DNA of 64,000 bases, taken from contig NZ_FOHX01000004.1 of assembly GCF_900111685.1 (NCBI RefSeq), positions 377,576-441,575 on the forward strand. Reading direction: 5' to 3'. A program made the translations under genes and the position numbers. The number at the start of each line of letters is the position of its first letter. The first letter of the stretch is position 1. The notes below the pieces were generated by a model that worked only from the letters and a program-made list of their open reading frames with translations, searched no databases and was not told the DNA's origin. The stretch is from Nonomuraea wenchangensis. Its GTDB lineage: Bacteria > Actinomycetota > Actinomycetes > Streptosporangiales > Streptosporangiaceae. Positions 1 to 12,871 of the stretch are shown piece by piece.

Positions 1-4811
<4,811 letters not shown>

Positions 4812-4894
4812 ACACTCAGGCCGTCCGCTGCGTATGAGGAGGTGAGGCCACAACTTCATATCCCTGCCCGATGAACCATCCCCGCCCGGATGGG

Positions 4895-4931
4895 ACGGAC
4901 GCGGTCGATTCCTCCAGTCGGCCGCGTCCGT
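4895..4931. terminator. Bidirectional hairpin terminator between convergent genes
   Basis: A 14-bp stem with one G-T wobble (left arm ACGGACGCGGTCGA), a 9-nt loop and a short T run on the plus side. It lies between the end of the GH9 gene and the convergent small membrane-protein gene, so it can serve both. Confidence 0.8.
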
Positions 4932-4945
4932 TTGTCGTTGTGGCT

Positions 4946-5479
4946 TCAGCCCTGCCGGCGGGTGACCTGCTGCGCGAAGCGCTCGCGGGCGAGGTCGATG
5001 AACGACTCGTCGGCGAACTCCTCCTTCAGGGCCTGCGCGTGGTAACGCTCGGGGATCAGCCGGAGGACGTGGTCCCGGTAGCCCGGTCCCGGCGCGGGCA
5101 CCCGCACCTGCGGCGGGATGCTGATCTTGACGGCGATCGGGCCGGAGGCGCGTACGGACTGCGCCCAGTCCGTGCCCTCGCCGGTGACCGCGCACAGGTG
5201 GCGGGCGTAGACCCAGGTCACCTCGACCAGCGACTTCGCGCCCGGCGGTTCGACGCCGAACGGCTCCACCGCGCAGATGACGCGCGTGTCGATGGTGCCG
5301 TGGCCGTGGGCGTGGTGCTCGTCCGGCGAGGACTCCTCAAGGATCTTGGTGACCTGCGCGGAGAGCTCTCGATCGAGCTGCGACGACGGCTGCCTGGCGG
5401 CGAAGAACATCACCCCGGCCAGCGTCACGCCGGCCAGGGTGATGATCGCCGCGATGAGCCCGCGACGGGTCTTGATCAC
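4946..5479 (-). CDS. Small membrane-anchored protein of unknown function
   Basis: About 177 residues with a single N-terminal membrane segment (roughly residues 8-26, LIAAIITLAGVTLAGVMFFA) and a predicted extracytoplasmic domain containing two Cys and a His-rich stretch (DEHHAHGHG), possibly metal-binding. I do not recognise the family. The GTG start overlaps the stop of the LPMO gene by 4 bp (GTGA), so it is translationally coupled to the LPMO. The His-rich patch beside a copper enzyme invites the idea of a copper-handling partner, but that is inference only; the sequence has no CopC- or Sco-type motif I can see. Confidence 0.7.
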   Translation of the reverse strand: MIKTRRGLIAAIITLAGVTLAGVMFFAARQPSSQLDRELSAQVTKILEESSPDEHHAHGHGTIDTRVICAVEPFGVEPPGAKSLVEVTWVYARHLCAVTGEGTDWAQSVRASGPIAVKISIPPQVRVPAPGPGYRDHVLRLIPERYHAQALKEEFADESFIDLARERFAQQVTRRQG

Positions 5480-6540
5480 GGGCTGGTGCAGGTCAGGGTG
5501 GGGGCGGGGTTCGGGATCGAGCCGGTGGCGTTGAACCCGAACGTGGTGGTGGCGTTGGGGCTGAGCTGGCCGTTGTAACTGGCGTTCTTGACCTTCACGT
5601 TCGGCGGCTGAGAGCTCAGCACGCCGTTCCACGGCGAGCCGTCGAAGCCCTGGCCGCCGCCGTAGGTCCAGGAGACCGTCCAGCCGTTCAGGCTGGAGGT
5701 GCTGGTGTTCTTCACCGTCACCTCGCCCTGGAAGTGGCCGGCCCAGCCGGTGTCGGTGGCCTTCCACGTCGCCGTGCAGGCGCCGTTCGGCGTCGGCGTG
5801 GAGGTGACCGTCGGCGTGACGGAGGGGCCGGGCGTGCTGCCGCCGGGGCCGACCCCGGTGACCTCGCCGTTGCCGCCGTCGAAGACGACGTCGGAGCAGC
5901 TGTAGAAGTTCTCGTTGCTGTCCGAGCGGATCCAGTGCGTGTAGATGATGTGCCGGCCGGTCTTGCCGGACGGGAGCTGGCTGTTCCAGTAGTAGTAGTT
6001 GAGCGCGCCGGCCGGGCCGGTGTCCGGCGGGTTGGTGACGCTGCCGAACGGCTCCAGGTCAGACCACTTCAGCGGCCCGTTGGGGTTCCAGCCGTTCTTG
6101 GTGATGTAGTAGTTGAACGAGCCGGGGTGCTTGGCCCAGTTGCTGTGCCGCATCTGGATGGTCGCGCCCGAGGTCAGGTGGGTCACCGGCCAGTCGGAGC
6201 GGACCGCGTTGTAGGCCGAGAAGTCGTAGGGTCCACCGGTGCCGCCGCTGCAGAGCTGGCCGTCGGGGATGAACCCGGTGGTGCGGCCGGCGCCGTCGGA
6301 GCGCAGCACCGCGAACCAGTTGTAGAGGGGCGTGGAGCCGCTTTGGGCGACGGCGGCCGCGCAGGCGGGGTTGTAGGGGAGGATCTGGCCGTTCTCGCGC
6401 AGGCCGTCCTGCCAGCACAGGAACGTGCGGCCGCCCGGCATCATCATGACGCCGTGCGCCTGCGCCGGGTTGGGCGCGATCAGGATCGTGGTGATCAGGA
6501 CCAGGACGGCGGCGATCGCCGTCCGCTTCACTGCTTTCAT
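5476..6540 (-). CDS. AA10 lytic polysaccharide monooxygenase with CBM2
   Basis: Copper enzyme that oxidatively cleaves crystalline cellulose (or chitin). About 354 residues. A signal peptide ends in AQA and the mature protein starts HGVMMMPGG, placing the N-terminal His of the copper histidine brace at residue 1. A second brace His candidate is in the AKHPGSFNYY segment, and NFYSCSDVVF supplies the aromatic near the axial site. The AA10 domain (to about residue 225) is followed by a Pro/Thr/Ser linker (TPGPSVTPTVTSTPTP) and a C-terminal CBM2. This AA10-CBM2 layout matches cellulose-oxidising actinomycete enzymes such as Streptomyces LPMO10C. The ATG was chosen because AAGGGA lies just upstream and the signal peptide starts there. 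Divergent from GH12. Confidence 0.94.
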   Translation of the reverse strand: MKAVKRTAIAAVLVLITTILIAPNPAQAHGVMMMPGGRTFLCWQDGLRENGQILPYNPACAAAVAQSGSTPLYNWFAVLRSDGAGRTTGFIPDGQLCSGGTGGPYDFSAYNAVRSDWPVTHLTSGATIQMRHSNWAKHPGSFNYYITKNGWNPNGPLKWSDLEPFGSVTNPPDTGPAGALNYYYWNSQLPSGKTGRHIIYTHWIRSDSNENFYSCSDVVFDGGNGEVTGVGPGGSTPGPSVTPTVTSTPTPNGACTATWKATDTGWAGHFQGEVTVKNTSTSSLNGWTVSWTYGGGQGFDGSPWNGVLSSQPPNVKVKNASYNGQLSPNATTTFGFNATGSIPNPAPTLTCTSP

Positions 6541-6643
6541 GTGGGCTTTCCCTTGCGGTGACGACAGAGGAAACTGCCCCACGACCCAGCCCGCCCGGCC
6601 AGCGCCAGTGAACCACGCGCCGGGCCGTTCCGACAACGCGCCG

Positions 6644-6654
6644 TGAAACTTTCA
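6644..6654. promoter_or_regulatory. TGAAACTTTCA palindrome, candidate LacI-family operator
   Basis: Perfect 5-bp arms around a central C, 104 bp upstream of the LPMO start. The GAAA-N-TTTC core resembles LacI-family boxes described for xylan and xyloside genes in Streptomyces. The same motif recurs near 36.05 kb and 54.31 kb, each time upstream of a secreted carbohydrate-active protein. Confidence 0.5.
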
Positions 6655-6754
6655 GCCGATCATGGTCATGGTTTCCCCTGGTAGCCGCATCGCGGCAGGT
6701 GGTAATTACATGCACGCTCTTGCCGTGCGGCGGAACGCGGAGAAGCCTCCCCTT

Positions 6755-6768
6755 TGGGAGCGCTCCCA
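6755..6768. promoter_or_regulatory. CebR/CelR-type operator TGGGAGCGCTCCCA
   Basis: Perfect 14-bp palindrome identical to the known actinomycete CebR/CelR cellulase operator. It lies 36 bp upstream of the GH12 start, in the 264-bp divergent region shared with the LPMO gene, and could influence both. Confidence 0.9.
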
Positions 6769-6804
6769 CATATCCTGTTCTCCGAGAAGCGGGAGCCACA
6801 TGTC

Positions 6805-7896
6805 ATGAGGTACGCGCACACCCATCTGCTCATCGGGGCGTTACTGGCGCTGCTCGCCGGCTGCCTGGTCGCCGCGCCCGCCCAGGCCGCCCCGGTGCTC
6901 TGCGACAAGTACGCCTCCACCACCGTCCAGAACGGCCGCTACGTCGTCATCAACAACGTCTGGGGCGCCGACACCGCCCAGTGCATCGACGTCAACCAGA
7001 ACGGCGGCTTCACCGTCACCCAGGCCGCGCACAACAAGCCCACGAACGGCGCCCCGGCCTCCTACCCGGCCATCTACGCGGGCTGCCACTACGCCACCTG
7101 CAGCACCGGCAGCAACCTGCCGATGCAGGCGAGCTCGTCGGGGTTCGGCTCGCTGCGCACCTCCGTGAGCATGACCTATCCGGGCAGCGGCGTGTGGGAC
7201 GCCGCCTACGACATCTGGTTCGACCCCACCCCGCGCAAAGACGGCCAGAACACCGGCGCCGAGATCATGGTCTGGCTCAACCGCATGGGCTCGATCCAGC
7301 CGGTCGGCTCCCAGATCGGCACCGTCAGCCTGGCCGGCGGCACCTGGCAGGTCTGGTACGGCAACATCGGCTGGAACGTGATCTCGTACGTGCGGACCTC
7401 GCCCACCGCCTCGATGGACTTCACGATCGACACGTTCCTGAGTGACGCCATCGGCCGCGGCTACGCCCAGCGCTCGTGGTACCTCACCAGCGTCCAGGCC
7501 GGCTTCGAGCCCTGGGTCGGCGGCGCCGGCCTGGCGGTCAACTCCTTCTCCTTCTCCGGCGGCGGCGGGGGCGGGGGCGGCGGGGGCGGTGGTGGCTGCA
7601 GGGCCGCCGCCACCACGCAGAGCCAGTGGCAGGGCGGCTACGTCATCCAGCCGGTCACGGTGACCAACACCGGCTCGTCGACGAAGAACGGCTGGACGGT
7701 GACGTTCACGCTCCCTGCCGGCCACACGATCACCGGCTCGTGGAACGCGACCCTCAGCGTCAGCGGCTCCACGGTCACGGCCAGGAACGCGAGCGGCAAC
7801 GGCACCCTCGCACCGAACGGATCGACCAGCTTCGGCTTCCAGGCGACCAGGCCGGGCAGTGACTCGCAGGTGCCGAGCGGTTACGCCTGCGCGTGA
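6805..7896 (+). CDS. GH12 endo-beta-1,4-glucanase with CBM2
   Basis: Secreted endoglucanase of about 363 residues. A signal peptide (MRYAHTHLLIGALLALL...) is cut near AQAAPVLC. The GH12 domain (about residues 33-255) has NGRYVVINNVWG near the N-terminus, the nucleophile Glu in AEIMVWLN and the acid/base Glu in AGFEPWVGG. A run of 13 glycines links it to a CBM2 (about 275-363) that lacks part of the usual aromatic-rich strand pattern but keeps the flanking Cys. The start is the ATG with GGGAG 9 bp upstream. Expression is expected to be induced by cellobiose through the operator 36 bp upstream. Faces the LPMO gene divergently and ends at a terminator. Confidence 0.93.
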   Translation: MRYAHTHLLIGALLALLAGCLVAAPAQAAPVLCDKYASTTVQNGRYVVINNVWGADTAQCIDVNQNGGFTVTQAAHNKPTNGAPASYPAIYAGCHYATCSTGSNLPMQASSSGFGSLRTSVSMTYPGSGVWDAAYDIWFDPTPRKDGQNTGAEIMVWLNRMGSIQPVGSQIGTVSLAGGTWQVWYGNIGWNVISYVRTSPTASMDFTIDTFLSDAIGRGYAQRSWYLTSVQAGFEPWVGGAGLAVNSFSFSGGGGGGGGGGGGGCRAAATTQSQWQGGYVIQPVTVTNTGSSTKNGWTVTFTLPAGHTITGSWNATLSVSGSTVTARNASGNGTLAPNGSTSFGFQATRPGSDSQVPSGYACA

Positions 7897-7940
7897 GTTC
7901 CGTGCGGGCGTGCTTGAGCGAGGGGCACGGGCCGCGCGGA

Positions 7941-7973
7941 GGAGGGGTACGGCTGGTGCTGCCGTACCCCTCC
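7941..7973. terminator. Hairpin terminator between GH12 and kinase genes
   Basis: A perfect 13-bp stem (left arm GGAGGGGTACGGC) with a 7-nt loop. It lies between two convergent genes and likely terminates both. Confidence 0.8.
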
Positions 7974-7988
7974 GTCAAGATCGAGCTG

Positions 7989-9284
7989 TCAGTCCCTTTC
8001 GAGAGCCTGCTCGATGTCGTCGAGCCGGGCCTGCAGCTCGCTCAGACAGGCCGGCGCGAGCCGGCCCTCCCGCAGCCGGTCGGAGAGCTTGCGCCGCAGG
8101 TTCTCCGTGGTGATCTCGTACGGCCCCTGCGGCGCCACCGTGGTCTGGAGCACCTGCTTGAGGTCGAGCACGACGTCGGCGTCGGTCGCGCCGCACGGCG
8201 TACGGGCCTCAAGCACGCTCTGGAACTGGGTGACCGCCTGCTCCACGGTGACGGCCGTGGCCGGGCTGCTCTCCAGATAGTGGGCGGTGACGCCGGCCGT
8301 CGGCTCGGCGACCACCGGATCCTGTTGTTGTTGTTGCTGCTGAGGCGGCCCGGCGGACGGTTGTGGGAGGGTGCCCTGCTGGATCCCGGTCTGCTGGAAC
8401 CACAGCAGCGCCGAGAGCGCGACCGCGGCCGATCCCACCACGGTCACGCCCCGGCGTACGTGCCGGCCCATGGAGGCCGCGCCCAGCGCCGAGTTGAGCC
8501 CGGCGACGATCTCCGCCGCCGTGGGCCGCTCCTCCGGCCGGTGCGCGAGGCAGCGCTGGCAGAGCGAGGCCACGGCATGCGGCACCCCGGGCACCCGCGG
8601 CGGAGGAGCCGTGCGGCGGACCGCCTCGATCTCCTCCCACGTGGTCTCCGGGTACGGTCTGCGCCCCGTGAGCATGGTGTGCAGCAGCACGCCCAGGGCG
8701 TAGACGTCCACGGCGGGATGGGTGGGCGCGCCGAGCAGGCGTTCGGGGGCGACGTAGGGCGGGGTGCCGCGGTCGTCCTCGGGGTCGCCCGCCCACGCCG
8801 CGATGCCGAAGTCGAGCAGCTTCGGCCCGTCGCCGGTGAGCAGCACGTTCTCGGCGGTGACGTCCCTGTGGACCAGGCCGCGCGCGTGCCCGGCCATGAG
8901 GACGCGCGCCAGGCGGAGCGCGATGGCCGCCGCCTCGGGCCACGGCAGCGGCCCCTGCTCGATGCGGTCGGCCAGCGGCGTGCCGTCGAGCAGCGGCATC
9001 ACGACGTAGGCGGCCAGGGAGCCGTGCGGGGTCACGGTCTCCCCGTAGTCGTAGATCTCGATGGTGTCGGGGTGGAGGAACCTGGCGGCGGCACGGGCCT
9101 CGCTGCGCACGCTCACCCGCTCACCCTGGTCGGTGTGCAGGGAGGCGGTGAGCACCTTGACCGCGATCATCCGGTGCAGTGACTGGTCGAAGGCACGCCA
9201 GATGATCGACATGCCGCCTCTGGCCAGCGGATCCAGCAGCAGATACCGCCGGGCCAGAACGTCCCCTGGCTCAAGCCGACTCAC
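7989..9284 (-). CDS. Transmembrane Ser/Thr protein kinase, atypical catalytic loop
   Basis: About 431 residues. The N-terminal PknB-like kinase domain (1-275) has the nucleotide Lys in AVKVL (K43), HRD at 139-141, DFG at 158-160 and APE in YVAPERL. One membrane helix follows (about 286-303), then a seven-glutamine run and a predicted extracytoplasmic domain of about 110 residues with two Cys. The catalytic loop reads HRDVTAEN: the Lys that Ser/Thr kinases carry two residues after the catalytic Asp is Thr, so activity or phosphate-transfer efficiency may be altered. The GTG start overlaps the 3' end of the LacI gene by 14 bp, so the kinase is co-transcribed with the cellulase regulator and probably under its autoregulation. 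Confidence 0.88.
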   Translation of the reverse strand: MSRLEPGDVLARRYLLLDPLARGGMSIIWRAFDQSLHRMIAVKVLTASLHTDQGERVSVRSEARAAARFLHPDTIEIYDYGETVTPHGSLAAYVVMPLLDGTPLADRIEQGPLPWPEAAAIALRLARVLMAGHARGLVHRDVTAENVLLTGDGPKLLDFGIAAWAGDPEDDRGTPPYVAPERLLGAPTHPAVDVYALGVLLHTMLTGRRPYPETTWEEIEAVRRTAPPPRVPGVPHAVASLCQRCLAHRPEERPTAAEIVAGLNSALGAASMGRHVRRGVTVVGSAAVALSALLWFQQTGIQQGTLPQPSAGPPQQQQQQQDPVVAEPTAGVTAHYLESSPATAVTVEQAVTQFQSVLEARTPCGATDADVVLDLKQVLQTTVAPQGPYEITTENLRRKLSDRLREGRLAPACLSELQARLDDIEQALERD

Positions 9285-10242
9285 GGACTACCAGTTCCGT
9301 GGGCAGGACGGGGTCCACCCCTGCCGCCCCTGTGAGGAGCAGCCGGGTGGCCACCGTGGCCAGTTCCTCGACGGGCTGGCGGATGGTGGTCAGCGCGGGG
9401 ACGGTGTGCTTGGCCACCGGCGCGTCGTCGAACCCGATGACCGCGACGTCGGCCGGCACCTTGCGCCCGGCCCTGCGCAGCGCCTGGATGGCGCCCGCGG
9501 CCATGAGGTCGGAGGCGACGAACACGGCGTCCAGCCCTGGGGCATGGCGTAACAACCACTGCATGGCGTGGGTGCCGGAGGCGGCGGTGAAATCGCCGTA
9601 GGCCACCGGCACGTCAGGGGCGCCGGCCGCCTGGAGGGTGCGGACGAGCCCTTCGAGCCGGTCGCGGGCGGCCGGCAGGGACGGTGGGCCGCCGATCGCG
9701 GCGACGTTGCGGCGGCCGGTGAGGAGGAAGTGCTCGGCCGCCTGCCGCCCGCCGTCGAGGTTGTCGACGTCGGCGTACGGCAGTTTGAGGTCGTGGGGCG
9801 GCCGGCCGATGTTACGGACCGGGATGCCCGAGGTGGACAGTTTGATGGCCAGGGGGTGGCGTTCGCGCGCGCCGATGATGAGCACCGCGCCGGACAGCGC
9901 GGGAAGGGTCGAGGAGGTGGGGGTGACGGTGGTCACCATGAGGTGGGTGCCGTGCTCGGCGATCACGGCGCCGGCCGCGGACAGGAGCCTGGCGTAGTAG
10001 GGCTCGGAGAACAGTCGGGGAAGGTGGTCACAGATAACGGCGGTGACGCCGTCGGCGGTGGTTTTCGCGGCCGCGCCCCTGGGCGCCCGATGGCGGACGT
10101 AACCCATCCGGGAGACGGCGTCGTAGACTTGGCGGCGGGTCGAGGTACTGACCCGCACCGAGCCCGTGAGGACTCTTGATGCGGTCGCGGGGGAAACCCC
10201 TGCAGCGGCCGCCACCTGTGCCAGTGTGGGCTGCTCGGTCAT
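9271..10242 (-). CDS. LacI-family regulator, CebR/CelR-like cellulase repressor
   Basis: About 323 residues. The N-terminal LacI helix-turn-helix is clear (TLAQVAAAAGVSPATASRVL, residues 6-25), with the hinge following near residue 50, then a periplasmic-binding-protein-like sensor domain with the typical end (VIGFDDAPVAKHTVPALTTIRQP). The family represses cellulase genes and is released by cellobiose or a related cello-oligosaccharide. The context supports this: a perfect TGGGAGCGCTCCCA operator lies 22 bp upstream of its own ATG, the same box precedes the GH12 gene and a distant GH9 gene, and cellulases surround it. Its 3' end overlaps the kinase gene. Confidence 0.92.
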   Translation of the reverse strand: MTEQPTLAQVAAAAGVSPATASRVLTGSVRVSTSTRRQVYDAVSRMGYVRHRAPRGAAAKTTADGVTAVICDHLPRLFSEPYYARLLSAAGAVIAEHGTHLMVTTVTPTSSTLPALSGAVLIIGARERHPLAIKLSTSGIPVRNIGRPPHDLKLPYADVDNLDGGRQAAEHFLLTGRRNVAAIGGPPSLPAARDRLEGLVRTLQAAGAPDVPVAYGDFTAASGTHAMQWLLRHAPGLDAVFVASDLMAAGAIQALRRAGRKVPADVAVIGFDDAPVAKHTVPALTTIRQPVEELATVATRLLLTGAAGVDPVLPTELVVRESA

Positions 10243-10264
10243 GGAGCACCTCGCGGAAAGATCC

Positions 10265-10278
10265 TGGGAGCGCTCCCA
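10265..10278. promoter_or_regulatory. CebR/CelR-type operator, autoregulatory
   Basis: Perfect TGGGAGCGCTCCCA, 22 bp upstream of the LacI-family regulator start, implying negative autoregulation of the regulator-kinase pair. Confidence 0.9.
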
Positions 10279-10374
10279 ACGTTACCAACGTTTCGCCGTT
10301 GTTAATAGGGCCTTTGCTGAGAGTGCGTCCCGTTGTGCGGACGCATCCGGAATTTGCGGAGCTAGCGGCGGTGG

Positions 10375-10404
10375 CAACCCTCGGAGTTTTTGTTCCGAGG
10401 GTTG
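10375..10404 (-). terminator. Hairpin downstream of the penicillin-binding protein gene
   Basis: A perfect 11-bp stem (CAACCCTCGGA and its complement) with an 8-nt T-rich loop, located between the PBP stop and the LacI gene, both on the minus strand. No clear T tract follows. A weaker 7-bp stem lies at 10324-10345. Together they probably separate the two transcription units. Confidence 0.6.
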
Positions 10405-10468
10405 ATCACCGGCATATTTCCATGTCCGTTTTGTCGTATCCGACCTTTTTGAAAAGAACCCTTTTCGA

Positions 10469-12613
10469 TCAGCCGTCCTCGCCGCCGAAGCGGACGTCGA
10501 AGCCGTCGCCCTCGTCGCCCGGCTCGGGCTCCACCGGCCGGCGCGGCTGGCAGCTCGACCCGCACCCGCCGAACCTGGAGTTGTTGACCGGGGTGAAGTC
10601 CGTCGCAGGGACGTCCTTCAGCGCCGCGAGCATGGTGTCCTTCCAGATCGGTCCGGGGATGGAGGCCCCGAAGACCGAGCCGTAGTAACGGCCGCCGATC
10701 GTGATGTTGTTGAGCTTGTGGTTGATCGCGCCGCGCGGGTCACCGATGCTGACCGCCCCCGCGAGGTCCGGCGTGAACCCGGCGAACCAGGCCGTGGCCT
10801 GCGAGTCCGTGGTGCCCGTCTTGCCCGCCGCCGGGCGGCCGATGCCGCCGACGCCGCGCATCGTGCCCTTGGTGAAGACGCCCGACAGGATGTTCGCCGC
10901 CGCGTCGGCCACCTCGGGGTCGATCGCCTGCTTGCACTTCGGCTTGTACGTCGTGACCTTGCCGTTGCGGTCCTTGATCGAGCTGATCGCCATGGGCGCG
11001 CAGTACTTGCCGCGCGCGCCGATCGCCGCGTAGGCGTTGGCCACGGTCACCGGGTCCATCTCGTTGATGCCGAGCGTGAACGTGGAGTACTCCTGCAGCT
11101 TCAGGCCGTCGGAGCGCTTGATGCCGAGGTCCTTGGCGGTCTTCACGACCTCGCAGAGCCCCACCTTCTGCTCCAGCATCATGAAGAAGGTGTTGACCGA
11201 GCCCCAGGTGCCGGTGGCCAGCGACTTGAAGCCGCCGCCGCCCTCGTCGTTGGTGACGGTGTGGCTCGGGTCGGCGATGTTCTCGCCCTTGCAGTTCTTG
11301 AACGTCGAGTAGTAAGGGGCGCGGTAGCCGCTGCCGACCGTGAACCCGTCGTTGATCTTCATGCCCTGCTTGAGCGCGGTCAGCAGCGTGAAGGTCTTGA
11401 ACGTCGAACCGGCCTGGAAGCCGACGCCGCCGCCGTGCACCGCGTCGGCGACCACGTTGTACGACATTTCCTTCTTGCGCTTGTTGGTGCCGTACGCGCG
11501 GCTGGCCGCCATCGCCTTGATCGCGCCCGTGCCCGGCTGGACCAGCGCCTCGGAGGCCACCGGGTTGTCGCTGGCGAAGACGTGCTTCTTGATGGCCGTG
11601 TCGGCGGCCTTCTGCATCTTCGGGTCGATCGTGGTCTTGATCGTCAGGCCGCCGCGGTTGAGGAACTGCTCACGGGCCTTGGCCGTCTTGCCGAAGTCGG
11701 AGTTGCTGAGGATCTCGTTGCGCACGTACATGCAGAAGTACGGGTATTTGCTGGTGCCGCAGCCCCCGGGGATCGGGGTGCCCTTGTAGCCGAGCTTCTT
11801 GGCCTTGGCCGCGTCGGCCTCCTCCTGCGTGATCTTCTTCAGCTCCGCCATCCGGTTGAGCACCACGTCGCGCCGGTCGAGCAGCTTCGCGCGCTGCTTC
11901 TTGCCCAGGTTGGGGTCGGTGGCGTTGGGGTCCTGCACCGCGCCGGCCAGGGTGGCGGCCTGCGCCAGGGTGAGCTTGGAGGCGCTGACGCCGAAGAAGC
12001 GCTGGGCCGCCGCCTCCACGCCGTACGCGCCGGCGCCGAAATAGGCGATGTTGAGGTACTTCTCCAGGATCTCGTCCTTGGTGTACTTGTCCTCGACGGC
12101 CATCGCGTAGCGCAGCTCCTTGAGCTTGCGGGCGTAGCTGGCCTCCAGCGCGGCGTTCTTCTCCTTCTCGGTGGTCGCCGAGTTGAGCAGCACCTGCTTG
12201 ACGTACTGCTGGGTGATCGACGAGCCGCCCTGCGCGATGCCGCCGGAGGCGAGGTTCTTGGCCAGGGCGCGCATGGTGCCCTCGATGTCGATGGCGCCGT
12301 GCTCGTAGAAGCGGTAGTCCTCGATGGAGATGATGGCCGCCTTCATCACCTCGGCCACCTGGTCGAGCGAGATCGTCTTGCGGTACTGCTCGTAGAACCA
12401 GGCGATCTCGTTGCCGTCGGCGTCGAGCACGGTGGTCTGCTCCGCCAGCGGGGGCTCCTTGAGCTCCTCGGGCTTGATGCCCAGATCCTCCGAGGCGCCC
12501 ACGAACATGGCTCCCGTGCCGCCGACCGCGGGCAGTGCGATGGCCGCGGTCACCACGCCGGCCGCCACCGCCGCCGCGGTGAGACGCGCGATACTTGACA
12601 AGCGGGAACCCAT
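10469..12613 (-). CDS. Class A bifunctional penicillin-binding protein
   Basis: Peptidoglycan synthase with glycosyltransferase and transpeptidase activities, about 714 residues. One N-terminal membrane segment (about 10-35) is followed by a GT51 domain (EDYRFYEHGAIDIEG with the catalytic Glu, and QGGSSITQQYVKQ), then a transpeptidase domain with the active Ser in GSTFK, the SVN motif in TWGSVNTFF and KTG in AAGKTGTT. The tail has Cys pairs (GGCGSSC) and an acidic Pro-rich end. The open frame extends further upstream, but the ATG at 12613 has GGGGAGGAA ideally spaced and starts the typical N-terminus. No neighbour is in the same unit; the promoter is in the 258-bp region shared with the divergent gene at 12872. 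Confidence 0.94.
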   Translation of the reverse strand: MGSRLSSIARLTAAAVAAGVVTAAIALPAVGGTGAMFVGASEDLGIKPEELKEPPLAEQTTVLDADGNEIAWFYEQYRKTISLDQVAEVMKAAIISIEDYRFYEHGAIDIEGTMRALAKNLASGGIAQGGSSITQQYVKQVLLNSATTEKEKNAALEASYARKLKELRYAMAVEDKYTKDEILEKYLNIAYFGAGAYGVEAAAQRFFGVSASKLTLAQAATLAGAVQDPNATDPNLGKKQRAKLLDRRDVVLNRMAELKKITQEEADAAKAKKLGYKGTPIPGGCGTSKYPYFCMYVRNEILSNSDFGKTAKAREQFLNRGGLTIKTTIDPKMQKAADTAIKKHVFASDNPVASEALVQPGTGAIKAMAASRAYGTNKRKKEMSYNVVADAVHGGGVGFQAGSTFKTFTLLTALKQGMKINDGFTVGSGYRAPYYSTFKNCKGENIADPSHTVTNDEGGGGFKSLATGTWGSVNTFFMMLEQKVGLCEVVKTAKDLGIKRSDGLKLQEYSTFTLGINEMDPVTVANAYAAIGARGKYCAPMAISSIKDRNGKVTTYKPKCKQAIDPEVADAAANILSGVFTKGTMRGVGGIGRPAAGKTGTTDSQATAWFAGFTPDLAGAVSIGDPRGAINHKLNNITIGGRYYGSVFGASIPGPIWKDTMLAALKDVPATDFTPVNNSRFGGCGSSCQPRRPVEPEPGDEGDGFDVRFGGEDG

Positions 12614-12871
12614 GCGGAAATTCCTCCCCTTCGTGGCAATAGGGTGCATCCTAAACCCGGGCATGGCGTGCTCCATGTAAAACGTTGGACCCCGGCGACA
12701 GCCGGTTGGTTCGCTCCCGTCCCTCGTGACTTCCGGCACATCGCGCGGCGCGGCACGGTTCCTTCTGGTTCCCGTCAGGCGTCGGCAAAACGTCGTCGCG
12801 GCGCAGGGGCGGACGTACGGCCCTCTGGCAGCCTCTACCAGGGCATATCTACCTGCCCCGTTGGAGGTCTC

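Noticed and set aside
7560..7597. Glycine-coding run as a possible expansion repeat
   Set aside because: A normal flexible linker between GH12 and CBM2, common in actinomycete cellulases.
8326..8345. CAA/CAG-type triplet repeat in the kinase gene
   Set aside because: Only seven codons; a short polyglutamine linker, noted in the kinase entry but not by itself remarkable.
10718..12598. A 626-codon plus-strand frame across the PBP gene
   Set aside because: Antisense shadow of the PBP; composition and lack of motifs show that it is not coding.
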